A stretch of DNA of 64,000 nt from Pseudomonas putida. GTDB taxonomy: Bacteria > Pseudomonadota > Gammaproteobacteria > Pseudomonadales > Pseudomonadaceae. Within the stretch, counting starts at the first letter, position 1; each line of letters opens with the position of its first letter. Below, one piece after another: positions 17,315-26,632 of this stretch. The position numbers and the translations under genes were made by a program. The stretch is taken from contig NZ_MKZO01000028.1 of assembly GCF_001941965.1 (NCBI RefSeq), positions 1 to 64,000 of the forward strand, written 5' to 3'. The notes beneath the pieces were generated by a model that worked only from the letters and a program-made list of their open reading frames with translations, was not told where the DNA came from and did no database searches.

Positions 17315-17893
17315 ATGAGAGTCCTGTCGCCTTCGGCGGAGAAGATTTGTCTGGTAGCGGTCGAGCAGTTCGCCGAATCCGGCTACGACGCCGCCTCGCT
17401 CAACGACATAGCCGTGGCGGTGGGCATGCGCAAGCCGTCGCTGTATGCGCATTTCAGCGGCAAGGTGGACCTGTTCGAGGCGGTGTTCGAGCGGGCCATC
17501 GAGGCCGAGCGCCTGTATGTCGAAGGTTGCTTCGCTGGCGATGGCGGGCTGCCGGGGGCGCTGTATGCACAGCAGTTGTCCGAGCGTTTCCTGGAGTCGG
17601 CGCATTTGCGCTTCCTGCTGCGGGCGGCGTTCTTTCCGCCGGCGGATCTGCGGCCGCTGGTGTCCTCGGGGTTCGAGGGTTACCTGGCGCGGATGGGCGA
17701 GGTGTTCGGCAAGGCGCTGGAGCAGCAGTTTCCGACGCTGGACGGGGAGAAGCGTGAGTTGTTCGTGGATGCCTATCTCGGGGTCATCGACAGTCTGATC
17801 GTCGAGCTGATCTATGCGGGGCAGGCGGCGTATGAGCGGCGGTTGCGGGCGATGTGGACGATCTTTGCGGCTTCGCTTCGGGCTGCTGTGTAG
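17315..17893 (+). CDS. TetR family transcriptional repressor
   Basis: 192 residues. N-terminal HTH at about 8-55: KICLVAVEQFAESGYDAASL, DIAVAVGMRKPSLYAHFSGK, LFEAVFERAI, a textbook TetR DNA-binding domain; the rest is the helical ligand domain. ATG 17315 follows AAGGAAG at about the right distance. It is probably cotranscribed with the Bcr/CflA pump and should bind the palindrome at 15991-16025 to repress both genes until a drug-like ligand binds. Confidence 0.85.
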   Translation: MRVLSPSAEKICLVAVEQFAESGYDAASLNDIAVAVGMRKPSLYAHFSGKVDLFEAVFERAIEAERLYVEGCFAGDGGLPGALYAQQLSERFLESAHLRFLLRAAFFPPADLRPLVSSGFEGYLARMGEVFGKALEQQFPTLDGEKRELFVDAYLGVIDSLIVELIYAGQAAYERRLRAMWTIFAASLRAAV

Positions 17894-17900
17894 ATCTTGA

Positions 17901-17967
17901 GGGCCTCATCGCTGGCAAGCCAGCTCCCACAGGACTTGTGGGAGCTGGCTTGCCAGCGATGAGGCCC
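17901..17967. repeat. REP palindrome pair (class A, copy 4, short spacer)
   Basis: The two inverted copies are separated by only a few nt, giving an almost continuous hairpin between the convergent tetR and cupin genes, where it may act as a bidirectional transcription barrier. Confidence 0.95.
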
Positions 17968-17986
17968 TTAAGACCTATGAAGAAAC

Positions 17987-18352
17987 TCAGGCCACCGCGA
18001 AGTAATGCTTCACGAAGCTCTCGCTCAGAATCTCCCATAGCACCGGCGTGCCCTTGGTCACGAACCAGCTGTCACCCACCTTGTACTCGGTCACCTGGCC
18101 GGTGCTTTCATCGGTCAGGCGCACTGCGCCAGTGACCACCACGGCCTGTTCGTTGAACGGGTAGACCATGCGGAACTTGCCCTGGGTCGTGCCGAAATAC
18201 GCGCTGCTGACCGCGTCGGTCGGCGCACCGAAGGTCATTTTGCCGAAGGCGCGCACTTCACCTTCGAGGATCTCCGAGCCGAGGTCGGCAACGGTGCCCC
18301 AGGCGTCGAGTTCGCTGAGCTGGATATTGTGTTGGGCAGCGTGGAGAGGCAT
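17987..18352 (-). CDS. cupin-domain protein (DUF861/EutQ-like)
   Basis: 121 residues, a single small cupin. The barrel strands are visible as SEILEGEVRAFGKM, SSAYFGTTQGKFRMVYPF, EQAVVVTGAVRLTD and YKVGDSWFVTKGTPVLWEI, matching the cupin_3 (DUF861) type; metal-ligand residues are few, so an enzyme is not assured. ATG 18352. It is divergent from hpaR, and the hpaR palindrome at 18475-18496 lies in the shared upstream region, so HpaR might control it too. Confidence 0.7.
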   Translation of the reverse strand: MPLHAAQHNIQLSELDAWGTVADLGSEILEGEVRAFGKMTFGAPTDAVSSAYFGTTQGKFRMVYPFNEQAVVVTGAVRLTDESTGQVTEYKVGDSWFVTKGTPVLWEILSESFVKHYFAVA

Positions 18353-18474
18353 GGCAGGGTTCCTTTGAAACAGGGAAGAAAGGTGGTCATTAACGCTGTT
18401 GCGTCGAACCCTGTCTTGCCCCTCCGTGCCGGGGCATTTGATTGCCGATGCCAGGCACTGTTGCCGGCAGGGCT

Positions 18475-18496
18475 TTTTGTTAAAGTATTAACAAAA
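18475..18496. promoter_or_regulatory. HpaR operator (perfect palindrome)
   Basis: TTTTGTTAA AGTA TTAACAAAA, a perfect 9-bp inverted repeat with 4-nt centre, 23 nt before hpaR. MarR-family HpaR is known to repress its own gene and the meta-cleavage operon; similar GTTAA(C) sites occur in front of hpaG1. Confidence 0.65.
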
Positions 18497-18519
18497 TAAC
18501 CTGAGCACCGTATTTCTTC

Positions 18520-18945
18520 ATGTCCAGCCGTCCTCGTCAGTCCCTGACCCTTACCCTGTTGCAAGCCCGCGAAGCCGCGATGCGCTTTTTCCGACCTTCC
18601 CTCAACGAACACGGCCTGACCGAGCAGCAGTGGCGGGTGATCCGCATCCTGCGCCAGCAGGGCGAGATGGAGATCTATCGACTGGCCGACCAGGCCTGCA
18701 TTCTCAAGCCGAGCATGACCGGGGTGCTGGTGCGCATGGAGGCGGCGGGGCTGGTGAAGCGACGCAAGGCCGAGACCGACCAGCGCAGGGTGCTGGTGGA
18801 ACTGGCGGAGAAGGGCGAGCAGTGCTTTGCCTCGATGAGCCAGTGCATGGAGGCCAATTACCAGGCGCTGCAGGGGCAGTTCGGGGAGGAGAAGCTGAAG
18901 CAGTTGCTTGGTTTATTGGATGAACTGAAACAGGTTCGGCGGTGA
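18520..18945 (+). CDS. hpaR: HpaR, MarR-type repressor of homoprotocatechuate degradation
   Basis: 141 residues. MarR winged helix: LTEQQWRVIRILRQQGEMEI, RLADQACILKPSMTGVLVRM, AAGLVKRRKAETDQRRVLVEL. The N-terminal SLTLTLLQAREAAMRFFRP and overall length match HpaR. It is convergent with the end of the hpa operon (hpaI stop at 19036) with a REP pair between. Known role in E. coli: represses the hpaGEDFHI operon until homoprotocatechuate or a related aromatic binds. ATG 18520 has only a weak Shine-Dalgarno, consistent with low expression. Confidence 0.9.
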   Translation: MSSRPRQSLTLTLLQAREAAMRFFRPSLNEHGLTEQQWRVIRILRQQGEMEIYRLADQACILKPSMTGVLVRMEAAGLVKRRKAETDQRRVLVELAEKGEQCFASMSQCMEANYQALQGQFGEEKLKQLLGLLDELKQVRR

Positions 18946-18952
18946 CTGTACT

Positions 18953-19030
18953 GGCCTCATCGCTGGCAAGCCAGCTCCCACAGGGTTCGCGGCGCATGCG
19001 GTCCCTGTGGGAGCTGGCTTGCCAGCGATA
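18953..19030. repeat. REP palindrome pair (class A, copy 5)
   Basis: Inverted class A pair with spacer TTCGCGGCGCATGCGGTCC, exactly filling the gap between the convergent hpaR and hpaI stops. Confidence 0.95.
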
Positions 19031-19035
19031 GCTAC

Positions 19036-19839
19036 TTAGTAGACGCCGCCGGAGGTTGGCTGTACCACCTGGCCTTCCTTGAACTTCGCCGCCAACCCCT
19101 GCAACCCGCGCATCAGCACCGTGGTATCCACCCCCACCGCGACGAACTTCGCCCCCAGCTCGATATAGCGCCGGGCCAGTTTCTCGTCGGCACTGAGGAT
19201 CCCCGCCGCCTTGCCGGCCTTGTTGATCCGCAGGATCGCGTCCTCGATCGCCGCTTGCACCTCAGGATGCCCCGGATTGCCGCGATGGCCCATGGACGCG
19301 CTCAGGTCCGCCGGCCCGATGAACACGCCATCGACGCCGTCCACCGCCACGATCTCGTCCAGATTCGCCAGCGCCTCCAGGTTCTCGATCTGCACCAGCA
19401 GGCACATCTGCGCATCGGCGTGATCCAGGTACCCCGGGATGCTGTTCCAGCGCGAAGCCCGCGCCAGTGCACTACCCACGCCGCGCACGCCCTTCGGCGG
19501 ATAGTGCACGGCACGCACCAGCTGCCGCGCCTGCTCGGCCGTGTCGACCATCGGCACCAGCAGGGTCTGCGCGCCGATATCGAGCACCTGCTTGATCAGC
19601 GCGGTCTCGCCGATCACCGGACGAATGATCGCTTCGCTGGCATAAGGCGCCACGGCCTGCAGTTGCGCGAGCATCCCGCGCAGGTCATTCGGAGCGTGTT
19701 CGCCATCGATCAGCAGCCAGTCGAACCCGGCGTTGGCCGCCAGTTCCGCGCAATAGGCATCGGCCAGGCCGAGCCACAGGCCGATCTGCGCCTGGTCCTG
19801 CTGCAGGCGTTGCTTGAAGCGGTTGATGGGCATGTCCAT
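19036..19839 (-). CDS. hpaI: HpaI, 4-hydroxy-2-oxoheptanedioate (HKHD) aldolase
   Basis: 267 residues, class II pyruvate aldolase of the HpcH/HpaI family. It splits 4-hydroxy-2-oxoheptane-1,7-dioate to pyruvate and succinate semialdehyde, the last step of the pathway. Motifs: DWLLIDGEHAPND with the catalytic His at about 45, QIENLEALANLDEI with the metal-binding Glu, and VFIGPADLSASMG with the metal-binding Asp. Start ATG 19839 has AGGAGG 5 nt upstream; further upstream frame is not coding. It is the last gene of the operon, 13 nt after hpaH. Confidence 0.95.
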   Translation of the reverse strand: MDMPINRFKQRLQQDQAQIGLWLGLADAYCAELAANAGFDWLLIDGEHAPNDLRGMLAQLQAVAPYASEAIIRPVIGETALIKQVLDIGAQTLLVPMVDTAEQARQLVRAVHYPPKGVRGVGSALARASRWNSIPGYLDHADAQMCLLVQIENLEALANLDEIVAVDGVDGVFIGPADLSASMGHRGNPGHPEVQAAIEDAILRINKAGKAAGILSADEKLARRYIELGAKFVAVGVDTTVLMRGLQGLAAKFKEGQVVQPTSGGVY

Positions 19840-19852
19840 GGAAACCTCCTGA

Positions 19853-20656
19853 TCAGACGAAACGGCAGGCGATGGAGCCGAGCATGTCGTAGTCGACATG
19901 GAAGGTATCGCCCGGCCGTGCCGCCACCGGACGGGTGAAGGAGCCACCGAGGATGATCTGCCCGGCTTCCAGGGTGACGTCGTACGGCGCCAGTTTGTTG
20001 GCCAGCCACGCCACGCCCTTGGCCGGGTGGTTGAGCACGGCGGCGGAGACGCCGGATTCCTCGATCACGCCATTGCGGTAGAGCACCGCCGGGACCTTGC
20101 GCAGGTCGATTTCGGTCGGCCGCACCGGCCGCCCGCCCATGACCACGCCGGCATTGGCGGCGTTGTCGGAGATGGTGTCGAAGACCTTGCGGGTGACCTG
20201 GGTCTGCGGGTCGACCTGCTGGATGCGCGCGTCGATGATCTCCAGGGCCGGGATCACCCACTCGGTGGCGTCGAGCACGTCGAACACCGTGATGTTCGGG
20301 CCTTTCAGCGGCTTGCCGAGGATGAACGCCAGCTCCACTTCGACCCGCGGCACGATGAAGCGCTCGAACGGGATGTCGCTGCCTTCCTCGAACAGCATGT
20401 CGTCCAGCAGCGCGCCGTAGTCCGGCTCGGTGATGTTGGAGGAGACCTGCATGGCGCGGGAGGTCAGGCCGATCTTGTGGCCGACCAGCTTGCGCCCGTC
20501 CTTGATCTTCTGCGCCACCCAGGCGCGCTGGATGGCGTAGGCGTCCTCGATGGTGATGCCGGGGTGCTCCAGGGAGAACTGGCGCACCTGTTCGCGGTTG
20601 CGTTCGGCCCGGTCCAGTTGGGCCGCGGCGCTGAGGATCTGGCTGTGGTCGAGCAT
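19853..20656 (-). CDS. hpaH: HpaH, 2-oxohept-4-ene-1,7-dioate hydratase
   Basis: 267 residues, normal length. Adds water to 2-oxohept-4-ene-1,7-dioate (OHED) before the HpaI aldolase step. It has the MhpD/HpaH fold: HKIGLTSRAMQ, the Mg-binding PRVEVELAFILGKPL (Glu-x-Glu) at about 105-119, WVIPALEIIDARI, and GGSFTRPVAARPGDTF near the end. ATG 20656 (MLDHSQ) begins the conserved frame, only 11 nt after the hpaX stop, so the genes are cotranscribed; hpaI follows after 13 nt. Confidence 0.95.
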   Translation of the reverse strand: MLDHSQILSAAAQLDRAERNREQVRQFSLEHPGITIEDAYAIQRAWVAQKIKDGRKLVGHKIGLTSRAMQVSSNITEPDYGALLDDMLFEEGSDIPFERFIVPRVEVELAFILGKPLKGPNITVFDVLDATEWVIPALEIIDARIQQVDPQTQVTRKVFDTISDNAANAGVVMGGRPVRPTEIDLRKVPAVLYRNGVIEESGVSAAVLNHPAKGVAWLANKLAPYDVTLEAGQIILGGSFTRPVAARPGDTFHVDYDMLGSIACRFV

Positions 20657-20667
20657 GATCGAGTCTC

Positions 20668-21972
20668 TTACTGAGGGTTGACGGTGGCGGCGTGGGTGCG
20701 CAGCACCAGCAGGCCGCCGAGAGTGATGAAGAAGGCCAGCACGTACAGGGCCAGGCTGGCGCTGTGGGTGGTGTCGCGCATCCAGCCGATCAGGTACGGT
20801 GCGGCGAACGAAGCGATGCTGCCGAACGAGCTGATCAGGGCGATGCCGGCCGCCTGGGTGGCGTTGGACAGGAAGGCCGGCGGCAGTTGCCAGAACATCG
20901 GCAGGGCCGCGCTGGCGCCCATGCCGGCGACGATCAGGCCGCCCATGACCAGGGTCGGGTTTTCCGGCGCGATACCGGCCACGGCGATGCCGACGGCGGA
21001 CATCAGCAGCGGCACGCAGAGGTGCCAGCGGCGTTCGCGACGGCGGTCCGAGGAGCGTCCGCAGGCGATCATGAAGAAGCAGCCGGCCAAGTACGGCACG
21101 GCGCTGAGCAGGCCGACGCGGCCGTCGCTGCCGATCCCGGCCGCGTGGATCAGGGTTGGCATCCAGAAGGCCAGGGTGTTCACCGCCAGCATCACCGCGC
21201 AGTACACCGCCACCAGCAGCCAGACCCGGGCATCGCCGAGGATGCCGCCGAAGGAGGTGATCGACTTGCGCTGTTCTTCCTTGTTCAGCTCGTCGCGCAG
21301 GCCCTGTTTCTGCTCGTCGCTCAGCCAGCTCACGCTGGCGAAGCCGTCCGGCAGGCACTTGAGTACCACCAGGCCGAGCAAGATGACGGGAGCCCCCTCA
21401 ATAAGAAACATCCACTGCCAGCCCCGCAGGCCGGCGGCGTCATGGAAGAGTTCGAGGATGCCGCCGGACAGCGGTCCGCCGATCACCCCGGCCATGGGCA
21501 CGGCGATGGCGAACAGCGCGGTGATGCCGGCACGCCGGCGCGCCGGGTACCAGCGGTTGAGGTAGACCAGGATGCCCGGGAAGAAGCCGGCCTCGGCCAC
21601 GCCCAGGAGGAAGCGCAGCACGTAGAAGCCGGTCGGCGTTTCCACCAGCAGCATGCTGGTGGACAGCGCGCCCCAGACCACCATCAGCGCGGCGATCCAG
21701 CGCCGCGGGCCGAAGCGGTCCAGGGCAATTTTGCTCGGCACGCCGAACAGCGCATAGGCAATGAAGAACAGCCCGGCGCCGAAGCCATACACGGTGTCGC
21801 TGAAGTGCAGGTCGGTGCTCATCTGCATCTTGGCGAAGCCGATGTTGATGCGGTCGAGGTGGGCGAACAGGTAACACACCAGCAACAGCGGCATCAGCCG
21901 CCAGGTCACGGTGGAATGGGTTGAATCCTGACGGGCAAGGGTGACGCTATCTGCGGTATTGGCTGTGCTCAT
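20668..21972 (-). CDS. hpaX: HpaX-like MFS transporter (ACS family), 4-hydroxyphenylacetate uptake
   Basis: 434 residues, about 12 membrane segments, anion:cation symporter branch of the MFS. YLFAHLDRINIGFAKMQM is the ACS N-terminal signature; DRFGPRRWIA is the MFS loop, and RFLLGVAEAGFFPGILVYL with RWYPARRRAG follows TM4. Sits between hpaF and hpaH in the operon (11 nt before hpaH), the place of the 4-hydroxyphenylacetate permease HpaX. Substrate inferred from context; homoprotocatechuate or tyramine-derived acids are possible too. Confidence 0.85.
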   Translation of the reverse strand: MSTANTADSVTLARQDSTHSTVTWRLMPLLLVCYLFAHLDRINIGFAKMQMSTDLHFSDTVYGFGAGLFFIAYALFGVPSKIALDRFGPRRWIAALMVVWGALSTSMLLVETPTGFYVLRFLLGVAEAGFFPGILVYLNRWYPARRRAGITALFAIAVPMAGVIGGPLSGGILELFHDAAGLRGWQWMFLIEGAPVILLGLVVLKCLPDGFASVSWLSDEQKQGLRDELNKEEQRKSITSFGGILGDARVWLLVAVYCAVMLAVNTLAFWMPTLIHAAGIGSDGRVGLLSAVPYLAGCFFMIACGRSSDRRRERRWHLCVPLLMSAVGIAVAGIAPENPTLVMGGLIVAGMGASAALPMFWQLPPAFLSNATQAAGIALISSFGSIASFAAPYLIGWMRDTTHSASLALYVLAFFITLGGLLVLRTHAATVNPQ

Positions 21973-22023
21973 GATCTTGTACTTTTTTTGTCAGAGTGGC
22001 CGTGGGTATTTCAGGCGGGGAGG

Positions 22024-22416
22024 TCAGCCCGCCTGGTTGCTCAGGAACGCGTGGACGTTGTTCTGTTTGAAGTTGAGTTGCGGGTGCAGTTCGGTCATCT
22101 CGAACGACAGGGCCAGCAGGCGCTCGGCCTGCAGGGCGGCGAAGTGCTCGGTGATGACGGCGAACAGTTCCTCGGCCACCTTGCTGCGGGTTTCCAGGTC
22201 GCGGCCGTGGCCGACCTTCAGGGTCATATGGACGAAGGCGTAGTCGTGCTTGCCGTCGGCCATGCGCCAGGTGTCCAGGCGCACGGCACGGCTGCGGATG
22301 CCGCCGAGGGGAAACACGCCGCTGGCGCCGAGGGTGGCGTGGACCTTCTCGAACAGGCCGGGCAGGTCGGCCTGGGCTTCGATGTTGTCTGTTACTTCTG
22401 CGATGAAGTGAGGCAT
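22024..22416 (-). CDS. hpaF: HpaF, 5-carboxymethyl-2-hydroxymuconate delta-isomerase
   Basis: 130 residues, tautomerase superfamily. Begins M-PHFI, so Pro becomes the N-terminal catalytic base after Met removal. Later features are GGIRSRAVRLDTWRMADG, with Arg residues likely contacting the carboxylates, and FVHMTLKVGHGRD. Start ATG 22416 with AAGGAA upstream; an in-frame upstream ATG at 22437 would block the catalytic proline. It isomerises CHM to 2-oxohept-3-ene-1,7-dioate on the path to HpaG. hpaX begins 51 nt downstream. Confidence 0.92.
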   Translation of the reverse strand: MPHFIAEVTDNIEAQADLPGLFEKVHATLGASGVFPLGGIRSRAVRLDTWRMADGKHDYAFVHMTLKVGHGRDLETRSKVAEELFAVITEHFAALQAERLLALSFEMTELHPQLNFKQNNVHAFLSNQAG

Positions 22417-22430
22417 TTCGGGGTTCCTTG

Positions 22431-22531
22431 GCTGCAAGCTTCAAGCTCTAAGCGGCAAGAGGCTTTGCGTTGATTTCAAGGTCGCGGCGAACCGCTTTTT
22501 CTTATGGCTTGAAGCTTGTGGCTTGCAGCTG
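22431..22531. repeat. REP-like element, class B (hpaF-hpaD gap)
   Basis: Left arm GCTGCAAGCTTCAAGCT, right arm GGCTTGAAGCTTGTGGCTTG running into GCAGC; the arms pair imperfectly around a GCGGCAAGAGG core. Different in sequence from the class A elements. It sits inside the hpa operon between hpaD and hpaF. Confidence 0.7.
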
Positions 22532-22532
22532 T

Positions 22533-23390
22533 TCAAACCGGGAAGATCGCGTTGATCTGGCCGGTGCCGGAGCTGCCGAAGGCTTCGGTCAGGACTTCCA
22601 CCGGCTTGTCGTAGTCGGCGCCGCCGAGCAGGCCGAGGAGCATCGCGGTGTCGTGCATGCCGCCTTCGCCGTAGCAGGCGGTGGCGTAGTCGGGGAGCAT
22701 CGCGCAGAACTCCTTGAAGCGACCCTGCTTCCACAGCTCCACCACGCGCATGTCGACCTGCTTGTCGAATTCACGGGTCCAGTTGTGGATGTTGGCTTCG
22801 GCGTTGCGGTCGTCGGAGAAGCGGTGGGAGAGGGAACCGGAGGCCAGCACCAGGACCTTGCGGTCACTCTTCTCGATGGCCCGGCGCACGGCGGCGCCGA
22901 AGGCCAGGCTGTCTTCCAGGCGATGCCAGGCGCACCAGGCGGCGATGGAAATGACCTTGAGGCGCTCGGTGGCCGGCACGTCCATGTGCATGTAGCGCAT
23001 CGGTACGAGGGTGCCGTATTCCAGTTCCAGGCTCGGGATGTTGTGGGCCTGGGTGCGCACGCCGGCGGCGTTGGCTTCGGCGGCGATCAGCTCGCCCAGT
23101 TCGGGGCAGCCCGGGTATTCGTAGGCCATGTCCTTGATGAAATGGGGCAGTTCGTTGCTGGTGTAGATGCCTTCGAAATGCTCGCCACAGTTGATGTGGT
23201 AGGCGCTGTTGACCAGCCAGTGCACATCGAACACCACGGCGGTGTCGGCGCCCAGCTCGCGGGCGCGGCGGCCGATTTCCTTGTGCCCGGCGATGGCCGC
23301 TTCACGGCAGCCGTGATGCTTGCCGGGCAGCTCGGACAGGTACATCGAGGGGACGTGGCAGACTTTGGCTGCCAGGACGACTTCGCCCAT
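22533..23390 (-). CDS. hpaD: HpaD, 3,4-dihydroxyphenylacetate 2,3-dioxygenase
   Basis: 285 residues, class III (LigB-type) extradiol dioxygenase. It opens homoprotocatechuate next to its hydroxyls to give 5-carboxymethyl-2-hydroxymuconate semialdehyde. Visible features: AAKVCHVPSMYLSELPGKHHG with His iron ligands near the N-terminus, DTAVVFDVHWLVNSAYHIN, and a C-terminal ACYGEGGMHDTAML. Start ATG 23390 with AGGAG upstream; the longer frame enters the REP pair. About the same length as E. coli HpcB. Confidence 0.95.
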   Translation of the reverse strand: MGEVVLAAKVCHVPSMYLSELPGKHHGCREAAIAGHKEIGRRARELGADTAVVFDVHWLVNSAYHINCGEHFEGIYTSNELPHFIKDMAYEYPGCPELGELIAAEANAAGVRTQAHNIPSLELEYGTLVPMRYMHMDVPATERLKVISIAAWCAWHRLEDSLAFGAAVRRAIEKSDRKVLVLASGSLSHRFSDDRNAEANIHNWTREFDKQVDMRVVELWKQGRFKEFCAMLPDYATACYGEGGMHDTAMLLGLLGGADYDKPVEVLTEAFGSSGTGQINAIFPV

Positions 23391-23424
23391 GATGGAACTC
23401 CTGGTTTCTTGTTGGTTGCACGGT

Positions 23425-23519
23425 CCCTGTGGGAGCTGGCTTGCCAGCGATGAGGCCCTGACTGACACCCTGCGGTGTTGCTGATGGCCCTATCGCTGGC
23501 AAGCCAGCTCCCACAGGGA
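23425..23519. repeat. REP palindrome pair (class A, copy 6, outward orientation)
   Basis: Outward-order class A pair between hpaE and hpaD, inside the operon. It could stabilise the upstream mRNA segment and so set different enzyme levels. Confidence 0.93.
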
Positions 23520-23559
23520 TTGGGGTGGCCTCGGGTTTCGAGGCAACCTCATCTACCGG

Positions 23560-25022
<1,463 letters not shown>

Positions 25023-25026
<4 letters not shown>

Positions 25027-25796
25027 GCCTCTTTATTGTATTGGGCGAAGAACTCGGCTTCGCTGACGATGCGGTTGACCAGGCGGCCGACACCTTCCAC
25101 TTCCACCACCACTTCATCGCCCGGGACCACGTCGGCCAGGCCTTCCGGGGTGCCGGTGGCGATCATGTCGCCCGGTTGCAGGGTCATGAAGCTGGACAGG
25201 TATTCGATCAGGTAGGGGATGTCGAAGATCATGTCGCGGGTGCTGCCTTCCTGTTTCAGCTCACCGTTGATCCAGGTGCGCAGGGTCAGGTTGGACGGGT
25301 CCGGCACGTCGGCCACGTCGACGATCCACGGGCCGACCGGGGTGGTGCAGTCGCGGTTCTTCACCCGCAGGTTCGGCCGGTAGTAGTTCTCCAGGTAGTC
25401 GCGGATGGCGTAGTCGTTGCAGACCGTGTAGCCCGCCAGGTACTCCAGGGCGTCCTCGCGCTTGACGTTGCGTGCCGGCTTGCCGATCACGGCCACCAGC
25501 TCGCACTCGTAGTGCATGTACTTGATGTTGTCCGGGCGCCAGGTGATCTGGTTGTGGCCGGTGTAGGTGCCTGGCGACTTGACGAAGGCCAGCGGCTCGG
25601 TGGGTGGCGCGAAGGCCAGTTCGGCGGCGTGGTCGGCGTAGTTCAGGCCGAGGGCGAACATGCTGCCGTTGGCCGGTGGCAGCCACTCGACCTGGTCTTC
25701 GCCGATCAGGCGGCCATCGGCCAGGCGCACGGCGTTGTCGGCTTCCACGGTCACCGCGTGGACTTCACCCTGGAAACGGATACGAGCGTGTTTCAT
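25023..25796 (-). CDS. hpaG2: HpaG2, OPET decarboxylase/HHDD isomerase, C-terminal-type subunit
   Basis: 257 residues, fumarylacetoacetate hydrolase fold. Decarboxylates 5-oxopent-3-ene-1,2,5-tricarboxylate and isomerises the product. Metal-binding pattern is seen as HYECELVAVIGKPA, then CNDYAIRDYL and GPWIVDVADV; GDMIATGTPEGLADV is the fold's C-terminal signature. In E. coli HpaG is one fused protein; here, as in other pseudomonads, two subunits are made. hpaG1 TGA and this ATG overlap by one base (25796), so they are translationally coupled. Confidence 0.93.
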
Positions 25797-26467
25797 CAGT
25801 GGGCCTCCTGCTCGGCGACGATGGGGTTGGCCAGACGGCCCAGCCCGGTGATTTCGATTTCGACCTGGTCGCCCGGCTGCACGTCGACACGGCCTTCCGG
25901 GGTGCCGGTGATCAGTACGTCGCCTTCATGCAGGGTCATGAACTCGGTGATTTCCGCGATCAGTTGCGGGATGCCGCGCACCAGGTTGGCGGTGCTGTTC
26001 TGCTGGCGGACTTCGCCGTTGATGAACAGGCGGATGTCCAGGGCATGCGGGTCGGCGATCTGTGCCACCGGCACCAGCTCCGGGCCGATCACGCAGAAGC
26101 CGTCACGGCACTTGGCCTTGACCGCCGGGCGGTAGTAGCTCTCTTCCGGCAGGCTGAATTCGTTGACGATGGTGAAGCCGGCGACATGCTCCAGGGCCTG
26201 TTCGGCGCTGACCCGGCTGGCGCGCTTGCCGATCACCACACCCAGGGCCGGGCCGGCCTGCAGGCGCTCGACGCCGTTCGGGTAGACCACGGGCTGGCCA
26301 TGGCCATTGCGGGTGTTGGGGGTCTTGATGAACAGCACCGGCTTGACCGGTGGCTTCTGGTACGGCGCCTGTTCGAATTCGGCGAGACGCTGTTCCAGCA
26401 GCCCCTTGTAGTTCAGCGCAACGCCGAACAGGGTGCCGGTGGCAGCGTCATGCAGGGCACGGCTCAT
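25796..26467 (-). CDS. hpaG1: HpaG1, OPET decarboxylase/HHDD isomerase, N-terminal-type subunit
   Basis: 223 residues, FAH fold, first gene of the hpa operon. FGVALNYKGLLEQR at the N-terminus, KPVLFIKTPNTRNGHG, LGVVIGKRASRV in place of the metal-binding strand seen in HpaG2, and GDVLITGTPEGRVDV at the end. Comparing the two, HpaG1 has lost part of the acidic metal pattern (GPALGVVIGK against HYECELVAVIGK), as in the N-terminal half of fused HpaG. Start ATG 26467, AGGAG upstream. Divergent from hpaA across about 165 bp containing GTTAAC boxes. Confidence 0.92.
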   Translation of the reverse strand: MSRALHDAATGTLFGVALNYKGLLEQRLAEFEQAPYQKPPVKPVLFIKTPNTRNGHGQPVVYPNGVERLQAGPALGVVIGKRASRVSAEQALEHVAGFTIVNEFSLPEESYYRPAVKAKCRDGFCVIGPELVPVAQIADPHALDIRLFINGEVRQQNSTANLVRGIPQLIAEITEFMTLHEGDVLITGTPEGRVDVQPGDQVEIEITGLGRLANPIVAEQEAH

Positions 26468-26518
26468 GCTCTTCTCCTGACAGTGGGCGGGACGACACGG
26501 GGTGCCCCACGAGGGTAA

Positions 26519-26556
26519 TTGTTAATGTGTTAACGTTATAATTAAGATGTTAACGA
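26519..26556. promoter_or_regulatory. HpaR-type boxes in the hpaG1-hpaA intergenic region
   Basis: TGTTAACG occurs twice, at 26528-26535 and 26548-26555, exactly 20 bp apart, preceded by TTGTTAATG. The words match the half-site of the hpaR palindrome. Two helical turns between boxes suggests cooperative repressor binding over the hpaG1 promoter. Confidence 0.5.
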
Positions 26557-26632
26557 AATGCAAGCTGCCGATCGCCGGACGGCGCGGTAAGCTGGCGGGC
26601 AGAACAAGAAGTGGTACGAGGCAGAAGCAGTC

